Shown: positions 27,793 to 36,231 of the stretch, piece by piece | Position numbering within the stretch: the stretch's first letter is position 1 | How the letters are laid out: each line of letters opens with the position of its first letter | Translations under genes and position numbers: made by a program | Assembly (NCBI RefSeq): GCF_023168325.1 | Contig: NZ_AP025688.1 | Coordinates: 4,154,001-4,218,000 of the forward strand | DNA: 64,000 nt | Source of the DNA: Tsukamurella sp. PLM1 | GTDB taxonomy: Bacteria; Actinomycetota; Actinomycetes; Mycobacteriales; Mycobacteriaceae | Direction of reading: 5' to 3' | Notes under the pieces: model-generated | The model's database searches: none | Seen by the model: the letters and a program-made list of their open reading frames with translations, nothing else | Told to the model about the DNA's origin: nothing

Positions 27793-28206
27793 ATGGAACG
27801 ATTCACCTCCGGCACCACCGTCCTCGATCGCGAGGAAGCGACCGAGCTGTTGCGCCGCAAGGACGTCGGGCGCATCGTGATCGCACTCGGCGGCGACGCC
27901 GAGATCTTCCCCGTGAACTACGTCCTCGGAGAGGGCTGCAACATCCTGTTCCGGACCGGCCCCGGCAGCAAGCTCGCCTCCGCCGTCGTGGCGCACGAGG
28001 TCACCTTCGAGGTGGACGAGGTCGGGGGCGACCAGGCCTGGAGCGTCATCGTGCGCGGGCCCGCCCGGGTGCGCACGGACTCATCCGCCCTGTCGGTGAC
28101 CGACGCGCTGTCCCTGCGGCCGTTCATCGACGACGGCAAGTACGAGGTCGTGGAAGTCCTCGCCGAGCGGGTCAGCGCCCGCGGCTTCGGCCGCACCTGG
28201 TCCTGA
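27793..28206 (+). CDS. Pyridoxamine 5'-phosphate oxidase-like flavin/F420-binding protein
   Basis: 137 residues. It has the split-barrel pattern of DUF/PPOX proteins: EATELLRRKDVGRIVIALGG, AEIFPVNYVLGEGCNILFRT, GSKLASAVVAHEVTFEVDEV and WSVIVRGPARV. Such proteins bind FMN, FAD or F420 and act in redox or detoxification; some belong to the mycobacterial DosR regulon. ATG 27793 follows CAGGAG. A DevR-type box lies upstream. It is the first cargo gene of the tRNA-Ser element. Confidence 0.82.
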   Translation: MERFTSGTTVLDREEATELLRRKDVGRIVIALGGDAEIFPVNYVLGEGCNILFRTGPGSKLASAVVAHEVTFEVDEVGGDQAWSVIVRGPARVRTDSSALSVTDALSLRPFIDDGKYEVVEVLAERVSARGFGRTWS

Positions 28207-28212
28207 ACCACC

Positions 28213-28226
28213 GGGACATCGGTCGG
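28213..28226. promoter_or_regulatory. Weak DevR/DosR-type box upstream of ctaD
   Basis: GGGAC-ATCG-GTCGG fits the GGGAC-N4-GTCCC core at 8 of 10 positions, 49 nt before the ATG at 28275. It is the weakest of the four boxes in the element. Confidence 0.4.
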
Positions 28227-28274
28227 GACGTCCGCCGCTCCCGTGAGAGCCACGTCGCGGCCGACGATCGATCC

Positions 28275-29988
28275 ATGGACGGTAGAACCGAGACGACCGC
28301 CACGGACGTGGCACCCGAGCGGCGGCTGCGCGCCGCGCGCCCCGAACCCGCGCGAGGCAGGCCCGCCGGCGGATGGATCCGGACCTCGTGGTCACCACGG
28401 ATCACAAGACGATCGGCGTGATGTACATCGTCACCTCGATGCTGTTCTTCTTCGTGGGCGGCCTCATGGCGCTGGTCATGCGCGGCGAGCTCGCGGAGCC
28501 AGGACTGCAGTTCCTCTCCACCGAGCAGTTCAACCAGTTGTTCACCATGCACGGCACGGTGATGCTCCTGCTGTACGCGACCCCGATCGCGTTCGGCTTC
28601 GCCAACTACCTCGTGCCCCTGCAGATCGGCGCACCCGATGTCGCGTTCCCCGGCTCAACGCCGTCGGCTACTGGCTGTACCTGTTCGGCGGCCTCACCGC
28701 ATCCGCGGGCTTCATGGTCCCCGGCGGCGCGGCCGACTTCGGCTGGACCGCGTACACCCCGCTGTCCAACGCCGCGCACAGTCCGGGCGTCGGCGGCGAC
28801 CTGTGGTTGATGGGGCTGACCGTCGGCGGGCTCGGGACGATCCTCGCCTCGGTGAACATGGTGACCACCGTGCTCTGCCTGCGTGCGCCCGGGATGACGA
28901 TGTTCCGGATGCCGATCTTCACGTGGAACATGTTCGTGGTGAGCGTCCTCGCGCTGATGATCTTCCCGCTGTTGGCGTCCGCGTTGGTCGGGCTGGAGGT
29001 GGATCGGCAGTTCGGTGCGCACCTCTTCGATCCGGCGAACGGCGGGACGCTCCTGTGGCAGCACCTGTTCTGGTTCTTCGGTCACCCCGAGGTGTACGTG
29101 CTGGCCCTGCCGTTCTTCGGCATCGTCTCGGAGATCTTCCCGGTGTTCAGCCGCAAGCCGATCTTCGGTTACAGCGGCCTGGTCCTGGCGACGCTCGCGA
29201 TCGCCGCGATCTCGATGGCGGTGTGGGCGCACCACATGTACGCCACCGGCGCGGTGCTGCTGCCCTTCTTCAGCTTCATGACCTTCCTCATCGCGGTGCC
29301 CACGGGCGTGAAGTTCTTCAACTGGATCGGCACGATGTGGAAGGGGAACATGACCTTCGAGTCGCCGATGCTGTTCTCGATCGGCTTCATCGTGACCTTC
29401 CTCTTCGGCGGCCTGACCGGCGTGCTGCTCGCGTCGCCGCCGCTCGACTTCGCGGTGTCCGACACGTACTTCGTGGTCGCCCACTTCCACTACACGCTCT
29501 TCGGCACCATCGTCTTCGCGGCCTTCGCGGGCATCTACTTCTGGTTCCCGAAGGCCACGGGCCGCATGCTGAACGAGCGGCTCGCGCGCTGGCACTTCTG
29601 GCTCACCTTCATCGGCTTCCACGCCACGTTCCTCGTACAGCACTGGCTGGGCGCCGAGGGCATGCCGCGTCGGTCCGCGGACTACCTGGCGAGCGACGGT
29701 TTCACGAGCCTGAACCGGATCTCGACCGTGGGCGCGTTCGTCCTGGGCGCCTCGGTCCTGCCCTTCGTGTGGAACGTGTTCAAGAGCTACCGCTTCGGCG
29801 AGGTCGTCACGGTCGACGACCCGTGGGGCTTCGGCAACAGCCTCGAGTGGGCCACCACCTGCCCGCCGCCGCGGCACAACTTCACCGAGCTGCCCCGGAT
29901 CCGCTCCGAGCGCCCCGCGTTCGAGCTGCACTACCCGCACATGGTCGGGCGCATGCGGGCGGAGAAGCACACCGCGCACACAGCGTGA
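28275..29988 (+). CDS. ctaD: Cytochrome c oxidase subunit I (two frameshifts)
   Basis: About 571 residues in the plasma membrane with 12 helices. Ligands and channel residues are visible: [15 protein letters not shown] (heme a His), [20 protein letters not shown] (CuB His and the His-Tyr pair), WAHHMYATG (CuB HisHis), PTGVKFFNW (K-channel Lys) and [14 protein letters not shown] (heme ligands). Frames break at about 28310-28372 and in the CCCC run 28648-28651, where VAFP must join [17 protein letters not shown] 28373 is an alternative start. No ctaC/ctaE lies nearby, so it is probably a second copy that replaces the housekeeping subunit under low oxygen. Confidence 0.88.
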
Positions 29989-30025
29989 ACCGTGCGGAAT
30001 TCTCTGCCGCTCAGACGTGCCACAC

Positions 30026-31192
30026 TTACGCCTCACGCGGCACGGACCATCGAACGATGGTGCCGGGACGCTCCTTGTCCTCGTTCGCGGGCATCAGCTC
30101 AACGGTGCCGCCGCGGATTGCCGCTCGGGTGGCGAGGTTCCGCAGGCCACTGCGCCGACCGCCGTCGAGGACGCCCTTGCCGTTGTCGGTGACCTCGACG
30201 GTGACCGCCTCGCCGCTCGCGATCACCGTCACGGCGACCCGCGTGCCGCCCGAGTGGCGCACCGCGTTCGACACGCTCTCCGTTACGACGGCCTCCAGGT
30301 CGCGGGCGAGGCCGTCGTCGGCCACCGCACTCTCCACCGGCCCGGAGAAACCGACGTCGACCGACGTCTCGCCGCCGTGGGAGACCGCGCGGACCGCGCG
30401 CACCAGGCGGCTGCGGAGCCCGCTCCCGTCCGTGGACAGCTCGAAGATGGTCGCGCGGATGTCGGCGATCGTGCGGTCCAACTCCCCGATCGCGGCGTCG
30501 AGCCGCTCGCGCACCGGCTCGTCGGCCGCGGCGGAGCGCGCCACCTGCAGCCCGAGGCCCGCGGCGAAGATCCGCTGGATCACGTGGTCGTGCAGGTCCC
30601 GCCCGATCCGTTCGCGCTCCTCGATCACCTGCAGCTCGCCGAGGCGCTGCTGCTGGCGCAGGGTCTCCGCGTGCATCTGCGCGTTGTCGATGGCGACCGC
30701 CGTGGCGGCGGCGAAGATCTCGATGGCCTTCGCGTCGCCGGCCGTGAACGCGACACCGTCCGCCTTCTCCGCCAGGTAGATGCATCCGAACAGGTTCCCG
30801 CCGACCATGATCGGCGCGCCCAGGAAGCTGTGCATCGGCGGATGGTTCGGCGGGAAGCCGACCGAGGACGGGTGCTCGGAGAGCTCCGCGATCCGGACCG
30901 GCTGCTGCACCTCGAGCAGATACCCCAACAGGCCACGGCCGCACGGCGGGTCGCCGATCAGAGCCGCCGTCTCCGCGTCCACGCCGACGTAGATGAACTC
31001 CTGCAGCGAGCCGTCGTCGCTGCTCACGCCCACCGCGCCGTACCGCGCGTCGACCAGCGCCATCGCGGACGTGACGATGCGGCGCACCGTCGCGGGCAGG
31101 TCCAGGCCCTGCGCCACGACCATCACCGCACTGAGGATGTCCTGCAGGTCGGCGTCGGGCCGCGCCGCGCCGTCGCCGTGCTCCGCCGTCAC
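30026..31192 (-). CDS. devS: GAF-domain sensor histidine kinase, DevS/DosS-like
   Basis: 388 residues. One GAF domain (about 35-172) includes GYLLEVQQPVRIAELSEHPS and PPMHSFLGAPIMVGGNLFGC. A HisKA_3 dimerisation box follows, IEERERIGRDLHDHVIQRIF with phospho-His about 201. The HATPase is VVTESVSNAVRHSGGTRVAV and VTDNGKGV. The H-box is nearly identical to that of mycobacterial DosS/DosT, but those have two GAF domains and are about 575 residues. Whether this GAF holds heme cannot be told. GTG 31192. It shares a promoter region with the small gene at 31276 and would phosphorylate the regulator at 31530. Confidence 0.87.
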   Translation of the reverse strand: MTAEHGDGAARPDADLQDILSAVMVVAQGLDLPATVRRIVTSAMALVDARYGAVGVSSDDGSLQEFIYVGVDAETAALIGDPPCGRGLLGYLLEVQQPVRIAELSEHPSSVGFPPNHPPMHSFLGAPIMVGGNLFGCIYLAEKADGVAFTAGDAKAIEIFAAATAVAIDNAQMHAETLRQQQRLGELQVIEERERIGRDLHDHVIQRIFAAGLGLQVARSAAADEPVRERLDAAIGELDRTIADIRATIFELSTDGSGLRSRLVRAVRAVSHGGETSVDVGFSGPVESAVADDGLARDLEAVVTESVSNAVRHSGGTRVAVTVIASGEAVTVEVTDNGKGVLDGGRRSGLRNLATRAAIRGGTVELMPANEDKERPGTIVRWSVPREA

Positions 31193-31225
31193 CGGACCGC
31201 TCCCCGCCGACGCGGGAGCACCGTC

Positions 31226-31239
31226 GGGACGAACGTCCC
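31226..31239. promoter_or_regulatory. Perfect DevR/DosR-type box between sensor kinase and small gene
   Basis: GGGAC-GAAC-GTCCC, a perfect palindromic match to GGGAC-N4-GTCCC, with C on both outer flanks as in the longer consensus. It is 34 nt from the kinase start and 37 nt from the 31276 start, so it could serve both directions. Confidence 0.7.
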
Positions 31240-31275
31240 TGGCGCGGAGGCCTTCCGGCGACCACGCTGGGTGGC

Positions 31276-31524
31276 GTGAACGGAATCGACATCGACCCCC
31301 TGGACCGGTCCGACGTGCGCACCCTCGTCGTGGACCTCGCCGAGGCCGCCTACACCGGGCGGCTCGCCCGCTGGAACGAGGTGCGCACGACCGCTGCGCT
31401 CGATGAGCTGGACTGGGAGTACCTGGTGTGCCGGTTGCTCGGCCGCCTGCTCGCCGAGCGGGCCGTGCAGCGCGGAACGCCCGCCGTCGACGCGTGGCGG
31501 CAGGCCCGCGCCGCGCTCGCCTGA
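31276..31524 (+). CDS. Small hypothetical protein of the DevR-type element
   Basis: 82 residues, GTG start. Acidic and helical: DPLDRSDVRTLVVDLAEAAY, RWNEVRTTAALDELDWEYLV and AVDAWRQARAAL. No family recognised. The DevR-type box 37 nt upstream and the position between the kinase and the regulator genes suggest it belongs to their regulon. Soluble; no signal peptide. Convergent with the response regulator, 5 nt apart. Confidence 0.65.
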   Translation: MNGIDIDPLDRSDVRTLVVDLAEAAYTGRLARWNEVRTTAALDELDWEYLVCRLLGRLLAERAVQRGTPAVDAWRQARAALA

Positions 31525-31529
31525 GCCGC

Positions 31530-32177
31530 TCATCGGCGCGCCCCGCCGGCCTCGCGCCATTGCGCCGCGCGCAGCGCCGCCTGCACCCGGTTCTCCACGC
31601 CGAGCTTGGCCAGGATGCCGGTGACGTGGTTGCGGACGGTCTTCTCCGCCAGGAACATCCGTTCCGCGATCTGCTTGTTCGTGAGCCCCTCGGCGAGCAG
31701 CTCCAGCACAGCCTCCTCCTGCCCGGTCAAGCCCGACGGGGCCGGCGGCGCGGCCTGGTCCCTGCGGATGCGCTGCAGCACCCGGGCGGTGCTCGCGGAG
31801 TCCAGCAGCGAGCCGCCGGCCGCGACGGTGCGGATCGCGGAGACCAGCTCGGTGCCGCGGATCTGCTTGAGCACGTAGCCCTGCGCCCCTGCGGTGATCG
31901 CGTCGAGCAGGGCCTCGTCGTCCGAGTACGAGGTGAGCACGAGGCAGGGCAGATCGGGCAGCTGCTCGCGCAGGTTGCGGACGAGGTCGATGCCCGACCC
32001 GTCGGGCAGGCGAACGTCGACCACCGCGACGTCCGGGCGCACGGCGGGGATGCGGGCGAGGGCCTCGCGGACCGTCGACGCCTCGCCCACCACGGCGTGG
32101 CTGCCGTCGGAGGCGAGGAGGTCGGCCAGGCCGCGCCGGACGATCTCGTGGTCGTCGACGAGGAATACCGAGGACAT
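31530..32177 (-). CDS. devR: NarL-family response regulator, DevR/DosR-like
   Basis: 215 residues. The receiver domain (1-120) has phospho-acceptor Asp54 in [20 protein letters not shown], acidic [24 protein letters not shown] and GYVLKQIRG. The LuxR-type HTH (about 150-205) reads [20 protein letters not shown], then [20 protein letters not shown]. The receiver and recognition helix follow mycobacterial DevR nearly residue for residue, with Asp54 at the same number. It presumably binds the GGGAC-N4-GTCCC boxes found in the element. ATG 32177. Divergent from the desaturase gene. Confidence 0.92.
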   Translation of the reverse strand: MSSVFLVDDHEIVRRGLADLLASDGSHAVVGEASTVREALARIPAVRPDVAVVDVRLPDGSGIDLVRNLREQLPDLPCLVLTSYSDDEALLDAITAGAQGYVLKQIRGTELVSAIRTVAAGGSLLDSASTARVLQRIRRDQAAPPAPSGLTGQEEAVLELLAEGLTNKQIAERMFLAEKTVRNHVTGILAKLGVENRVQAALRAAQWREAGGARR

Positions 32178-32240
32178 GCTCCCAGCGTAGGCCCGTCCGG
32201 GGCGGGGTTCGTCCTCGGCGGACCGTCGGCGGACGAGGAC

Positions 32241-32254
32241 GGGACATACGTCCC
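32241..32254. promoter_or_regulatory. Perfect DevR/DosR-type box between devR and desaturase gene
   Basis: GGGAC-ATAC-GTCCC, a perfect match in the 195-nt divergent promoter region. It is 64 nt from the devR start and 119 nt from the desaturase start. It would allow autoregulation of devR, as known in mycobacteria. Confidence 0.7.
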
Positions 32255-32372
32255 GGGCGCACCGGTACGCACGTCCTCACCAGGGGTGACGCAGTGCCGG
32301 GCCCCGATGCGGGACGCCCTCGGGGACCATCGCCACTGCCCGTTCCGGCGGCGCCGGACCAGGCTGGGAACC

Positions 32373-33317
32373 ATGAGTGATCTGACCGACCTGGAACTGC
32401 TGTACGAGCTCTCGGAGACCGCCGAGCGGGAGGTCGACCGGCACCTGCGGCAGGCGGTCGACTGGCACCCGCACGACTACGTGCCATGGAGCCGCGGCCG
32501 CGACTTCGCAGCGCTCGGCGGCGAGGACTTCCAGGAGAACGACTCCGCGCTGTCGCCGGTCGCACGGGCCGCGCTGGTGATGAACCTGCTCACCGAGGAC
32601 AACCTACCGAGCTACCACCGCGAGATCGCCGAGAACTTCACCCTCGACGGGGCGTGGGGCTTCTGGGTGCACCGCTGGACCGCGGAGGAGGCGAGGCACT
32701 CGATCGTGCTCCGCGACTATCTCACCGTCACCCGCGGCGTGGACCCCGTCGAACTCGAGGACCTGCGGATGACGCAGATGCAGCACGGCTTCGCCCCCGG
32801 GATGAATTCGATGCTGCTGTCGGTGAGCTACGTGACCTTCCAGGAGCTCGCGACCCGGATCAGCCACCGCAACACCGCCGCGGTCTGCGATGATCCCGTC
32901 GCCGACCGGATGCTGGCCCGCGTCGCGGCCGACGAGAACCTGCACATGCTCTTCTACCGCAACATCCTCGGCGCTGCGATCGAGGTCGCGCCTGCGCAGG
33001 CCCTGGCCGCGATCCACGCCGTGCTCACCAACTTCCAGATGCCCGGTGCGGCGCTGCCGCACTTCCGGCGCGACGCCGTCCTCATGGCCAAGAGCGGCAT
33101 CTACGACCTGCGCCAGCACCGCGACGTCGTGGTGGTGCCGGTGCTGCGCACGTGGCGGCTCCTCGACCGCACCGACCTGACCGGCGAGGCGGCGCGCATG
33201 CGCGACCTGATCGGCGACTTCGTCGACGAACTGGACGTCCGCGCGCGGAAGTTCGAGGCCGCCCGCGATCGTGCGCGTGAGCGCGACGCCCGCCGCCGGG
33301 AGCGGCTCGCGGGCTGA
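32373..33317 (+). CDS. Acyl-ACP desaturase, ferritin-like diiron (DesA-type)
   Basis: 314 residues, soluble, four-helix-bundle diiron protein. Iron-ligand motifs are LLTEDNLPSYHREIAEN (Glu), HRWTAEEARHSIVLRDYL (E-E-x-R-H), SVSYVTFQELATRISHRNT (Glu) and VAADENLHMLFYRN (D-E-x-x-H). These are the DesA1/DesA2 type of mycobacteria, which use O2 and reduced ferredoxin to insert a double bond into acyl-ACP. The tail is Arg/Glu-rich. It shares the devR promoter region. A desaturase under an oxygen-response regulator would adjust lipids when oxygen changes. Confidence 0.86.
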   Translation: MSDLTDLELLYELSETAEREVDRHLRQAVDWHPHDYVPWSRGRDFAALGGEDFQENDSALSPVARAALVMNLLTEDNLPSYHREIAENFTLDGAWGFWVHRWTAEEARHSIVLRDYLTVTRGVDPVELEDLRMTQMQHGFAPGMNSMLLSVSYVTFQELATRISHRNTAAVCDDPVADRMLARVAADENLHMLFYRNILGAAIEVAPAQALAAIHAVLTNFQMPGAALPHFRRDAVLMAKSGIYDLRQHRDVVVVPVLRTWRLLDRTDLTGEAARMRDLIGDFVDELDVRARKFEAARDRARERDARRRERLAG

Positions 33318-33396
33318 CCGGTCCGCCGGGTGATCTGCACAACCAAAGCGATCGAATCCCCTTGCCACCCGACAACCGGAGCCACCGCGGTCTCTG

Positions 33397-34054
33397 TCAG
33401 AGCCCAGGCGTGAGCACGTCCGCACCGAGGTCGACTGCGCTCCATCGCAACCCGCTGAGTTCGCCCCGGCGAAGACCGAGCAGCGCTAGGTGGACGAACG
33501 GTTCACGCCGTCGCGCGTAGCTGTCCGTGCCCTCGCCGTGAGCCTTCACCAGCAGCTCCACCTCAGCCTCCGAGAGACTGTCGTCGACCTTCATCGCGGG
33601 CTCGCCACGCGGCTTGCGCAGCGCTCTACCGATGCCACGTTCCGAGCGACGACTCCCTCCGCATGCAGCCGGTACGGAGGTCGATGACAAGCCGCTCGAC
33701 CTTCGCCTTGCTGATCCTCCGCACCTTCGTGTCCCCGTATACGGCGACCACGGGTGCAAAGGAGAACTTGTCCGCGGCAGCCGTGCTCAGCTTCGTCCGC
33801 GCAGCCTTCGCAGTGAGCCAGGCTTCGACCGCCTCATTCACTGTCAGGTCGCTGGGAGCGGTGTGGGTCCCGGCCGCGAGTTCCGACGTCGTCTTCGCAT
33901 GCCTGTCCTTCGCGGCGTCCACGTTCGCGAGCCGGCGCCGGTGCTGCAGCCGCTTGCCGCCGGGGAGGGACGCGTTGATCCGCGCCTCGTAGCGCGGTCC
34001 ACGAGCGCCTTCGACGCGCGTGATGTAGTCGGGGAGCCGGGGCGAAAGTGGCAA
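33397..34054 (-). pseudogene. int: Tyrosine recombinase (integrase), truncated and frameshifted
   Basis: The N-terminal arm and core-binding parts are recognisable: RGPRYEARINASLPGGKRLQ, DLTVNEAVEAWLTAKAARTK and TKVRRISKAKVERLVIDL. After a frame change near 33660-33720 the catalytic domain begins (DDSLSEAEVELLVKAHGEGT, then LALLGLRRGELSGLRW with the first catalytic Arg). It stops soon after, lacking the H-x-x-R and Tyr boxes. A segment of the core-binding domain also seems missing. The gene adjoins tRNA-Ser, the usual place for a tRNA-site integrase. Not functional as written; a TTG near 34054 is only a tentative start. Confidence 0.75.
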
Positions 34055-34162
34055 ACTGTGGCAGATTTCGGGGTCCCGGCGCCGTCTCCGGCGACGAAAC
34101 CCCCTCCCACCTGCGGAAGTGGAGGGATTTGAACCCCCGGTGGTTTCACCCACGCTCGCTTT
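34055..34162. repeat. Right attachment repeat overlapping tRNA-Ser
   Basis: Counterpart of 26968-27076. The part inside the tRNA (34114-34162) and three bases beyond are identical to the left copy; the 56 bp outside it are diverged. Confidence 0.8.
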
Positions 34163-34198
34163 CAAGGCGAGTGCATTCGGCCGCTCTGCCACACTTCC
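34114..34198 (-). tRNA. tRNA-Ser (anticodon TGA)
   Basis: 85-nt class II tRNA with acceptor GGAAGTG/CACTTCC, long variable arm GTGGGTGAAACCACC and T-arm with GGTTCAAATCC. The anticodon loop CTTGAAA (TGA) lies between CTCGC and GCGAG. It reads UCA-family serine codons. Its 3' half is the attachment site of the element to its left. Confidence 0.95.
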
Positions 34199-34276
34199 CT
34201 GCGCGGAATCGTACCGGAATCCGCGCGGGACGACCGCCGCGCACCGTCGAACCCGTGGGTGTGCCACCCTGGAACC

Positions 34277-35239
34277 ATGAGGGCCATCGGAGTCGATGAA
34301 ACCACCAAGGACCTGCAGGTGATCGATCTGCCCACGCCCGAGCCCGGTCCGGGTGAGGTGCGGATCAAGGTCGCCGCGGCGGCGGTGAACCGGGCGGACC
34401 TGATGCAGCGCCAGGGCCTCTATCCGCCGCCGGCGGGCGCGAGCCCGATCATGGGGCTGGAGGTGTCGGGCACCGTCGACGCGGTGGGGCCGGGCGTCGA
34501 GCTCGAGCCGGGCGACGAGGTCTGCGCGCTGATGGCCGGCGGAGGCTACGCCGAGTACGCGATCGCGCCTGCCGCACAATGCCTTCCGGTTCCCGCGGGC
34601 GTCAGCCTGATCGACGCGGCGGCGCTGCCGGAGGTCGCGTGCACCGTGTACTCCAACATCGTCACCGAGGCCGGCCTACAGCCCGGTGAGACCCTGCTGA
34701 TCCACGGCGGCGGCAGCGGCATCGGCACGCACGGCATCCAGCTGGCCAAGGCGCTCGGCGCCACGGTGGCCGTCACCGTGGGCTCGGAGTTCAAGGCGGA
34801 GCGATGCCGCGAGCTGGGCGCCGACATCGTGATCAACTACCGCGAGCAGGACTACGCGGAGGTGCTGGAGAACCGCGTCGACGTGATCCTCGACATCATG
34901 GGCGCGAAGTACCTGCCCGGCAACGTGCGGGCGCTGGCCACGCTCGGCCGCCTGGTGATCATCGGGATGCAGGGCGGCGTCGAGGGCACGCTCAACATCG
35001 CCACGCTGCTGGGCAAGCGGGGGCGGGTCAGCGCCACCAACCTGCGGAACCGTCCGGCGACGGGGCCGCACAGCAAGGCCGAGGTGGTGGCGGGCGTCCG
35101 CGAGAACGTCTGGCCGCTCGTCGCCGCCGGCGCGGTCCGCCCCGTCGTCTCGACGCGCCTGCCGCTCGCCGAGGCCGCCGCCGCGCAGGACCTACTGAAC
35201 TCGGCCGACTCGGTCGGAAAGGTGCTCCTGACACCATGA
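34277..35239 (+). CDS. Zinc-independent NADPH:quinone oxidoreductase (MDR family)
   Basis: 320 residues. GroES-like N-terminal domain: PEPGPGEVRIKVAAAAVNRA, DLMQRQGLYPPP and MGLEVSGTVDAVGPG. Rossmann domain: LLIHGGGSGIGTHGIQLAKA and VILDIMGAKYLPGNV. Zinc-ligand cysteines are absent, as in quinone oxidoreductases of the PIG3 type. The family reduces quinones with NADPH. An Rv3777-like gene holds a comparable place near the M. tuberculosis galactan-export genes. A CACCCT hexamer six bases before the ATG suggests a leaderless start. The stop overlaps the next ATG. Confidence 0.9.
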   Translation: MRAIGVDETTKDLQVIDLPTPEPGPGEVRIKVAAAAVNRADLMQRQGLYPPPAGASPIMGLEVSGTVDAVGPGVELEPGDEVCALMAGGGYAEYAIAPAAQCLPVPAGVSLIDAAALPEVACTVYSNIVTEAGLQPGETLLIHGGGSGIGTHGIQLAKALGATVAVTVGSEFKAERCRELGADIVINYREQDYAEVLENRVDVILDIMGAKYLPGNVRALATLGRLVIIGMQGGVEGTLNIATLLGKRGRVSATNLRNRPATGPHSKAEVVAGVRENVWPLVAAGAVRPVVSTRLPLAEAAAAQDLLNSADSVGKVLLTP

Positions 35240-36231
35240 TCGACGAACTCGGAGCGCGCCTGCTCGACGCGCAGGTGGCGTTCGCCCGAGCGCAGCTGCG
35301 CGACACCGCCTTCCACTCCCTCGTGATCGACGAGGTGGATCACGCGCTGGCGGTGGCGTCGGAACTGACCCTCGCGGAGGCCGTCACGCCCGCGATGATC
35401 AAGGCCGTCGCCGCCAAGTACGCGGTGCAGGTGCCGGTGGAGGGCGCGATCCCCGAGCTGGTCGGCGAAATCGCCGGACGCCTGCACGCACATTCGGTGA
35501 ACACCGCCACCCGGCTCGACGAGGTGGTCGACAACCACAGCTTCGAGAAGCTCCTGACCACCGTCACCGAGATGGACCTCACCTCCCGGGTGCTCACGCT
35601 ACTGTCCGAGAGCGCGATCACGGAGGATGCGGTGGCCTCCGTCCTGCACGCCGCGGCCACCAACGCCGCCGACGACGCCACTCGCGTGTTGGCCCGGAAC
35701 GCGGTGACGCGCACCGTCTTCGGAGCGATCCGGCGCGCCGCCTCGCCCGCGCTCCCCGCCCTGGGCCAGCGTGCCGACGAGGCCACGCGACGCGGCGTGC
35801 GGCTGGCTCTGCGGTGGGCCGCCGACGATGGGGACGAGACCCTCGCCGACGCGATCCGGGACTTCTGGCGGCAGAACCGTGCCCGTTCGGTCGCCGAGTT
35901 CCGCGGCGTGGTCACCGACGCCGACATCGAAGACATCGTGGTGCTGATCTTCGAGTTCTGGCGAGGCTTCCGCGATACCGACTACCTCCGCTCGCTCATC
36001 GACGAGGGCATCGACCACGTCTTCGACAAGTACGGCGACGCCTCGCTCTTCGAGCTGCTCGCCGAGTTGGGCGTGGGTCGAGAGGACATGATCGAGGAGG
36101 CCCTACGATTCGGGCCGCCCGTGCTCGCCACCCTGGACGAGCGCGGCGTGATCGAGGACCTCCTGCGCCGCCGCCTCACCCCGTTCTACGAGTCCGAGGA
36201 GTACCGCACAGCGATCGAGGGGCTGCAGTGA
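35236..36231 (+). CDS. Hypothetical helical protein, 331 residues
   Basis: No family recognised. The sequence is acidic and entirely helical, with repeats of the kind TEMDLTSRVLTLLSESAITE, DADIEDIVVLIFEFWRGFRD and ELLAELGVGREDMIEEALRF. No signal peptide or membrane segment. It overlaps the quinone oxidoreductase stop (ATGA) and the lipoprotein GTG, so the three genes form one transcript. A structural or binding role is possible; nothing more can be said. Confidence 0.75.
   Translation: MIDELGARLLDAQVAFARAQLRDTAFHSLVIDEVDHALAVASELTLAEAVTPAMIKAVAAKYAVQVPVEGAIPELVGEIAGRLHAHSVNTATRLDEVVDNHSFEKLLTTVTEMDLTSRVLTLLSESAITEDAVASVLHAAATNAADDATRVLARNAVTRTVFGAIRRAASPALPALGQRADEATRRGVRLALRWAADDGDETLADAIRDFWRQNRARSVAEFRGVVTDADIEDIVVLIFEFWRGFRDTDYLRSLIDEGIDHVFDKYGDASLFELLAELGVGREDMIEEALRFGPPVLATLDERGVIEDLLRRRLTPFYESEEYRTAIEGLQ

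Larger units (their letters stand above)
26968..34162. mobile_element. Integrated element at tRNA-Ser(TGA) with DevR-type cargo
   Basis: Bounded by a direct repeat of about 109 bp (26968-27076 and 34055-34162). The 52 bp at 27025-27076 are identical to 34111-34162, the 3' half of tRNA-Ser. The intact tRNA lies at the right end. An excisionase-like gene (27340) lies at the left end, and a broken tyrosine integrase (33397-34054) abuts the tRNA. Cargo is PPOX, ctaD, sensor kinase, small protein, devR-like regulator and acyl-ACP desaturase. The integrase lacks its His-Arg-Tyr catalytic part, so the element is probably fixed. GC content matches the surroundings. Confidence 0.72.
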
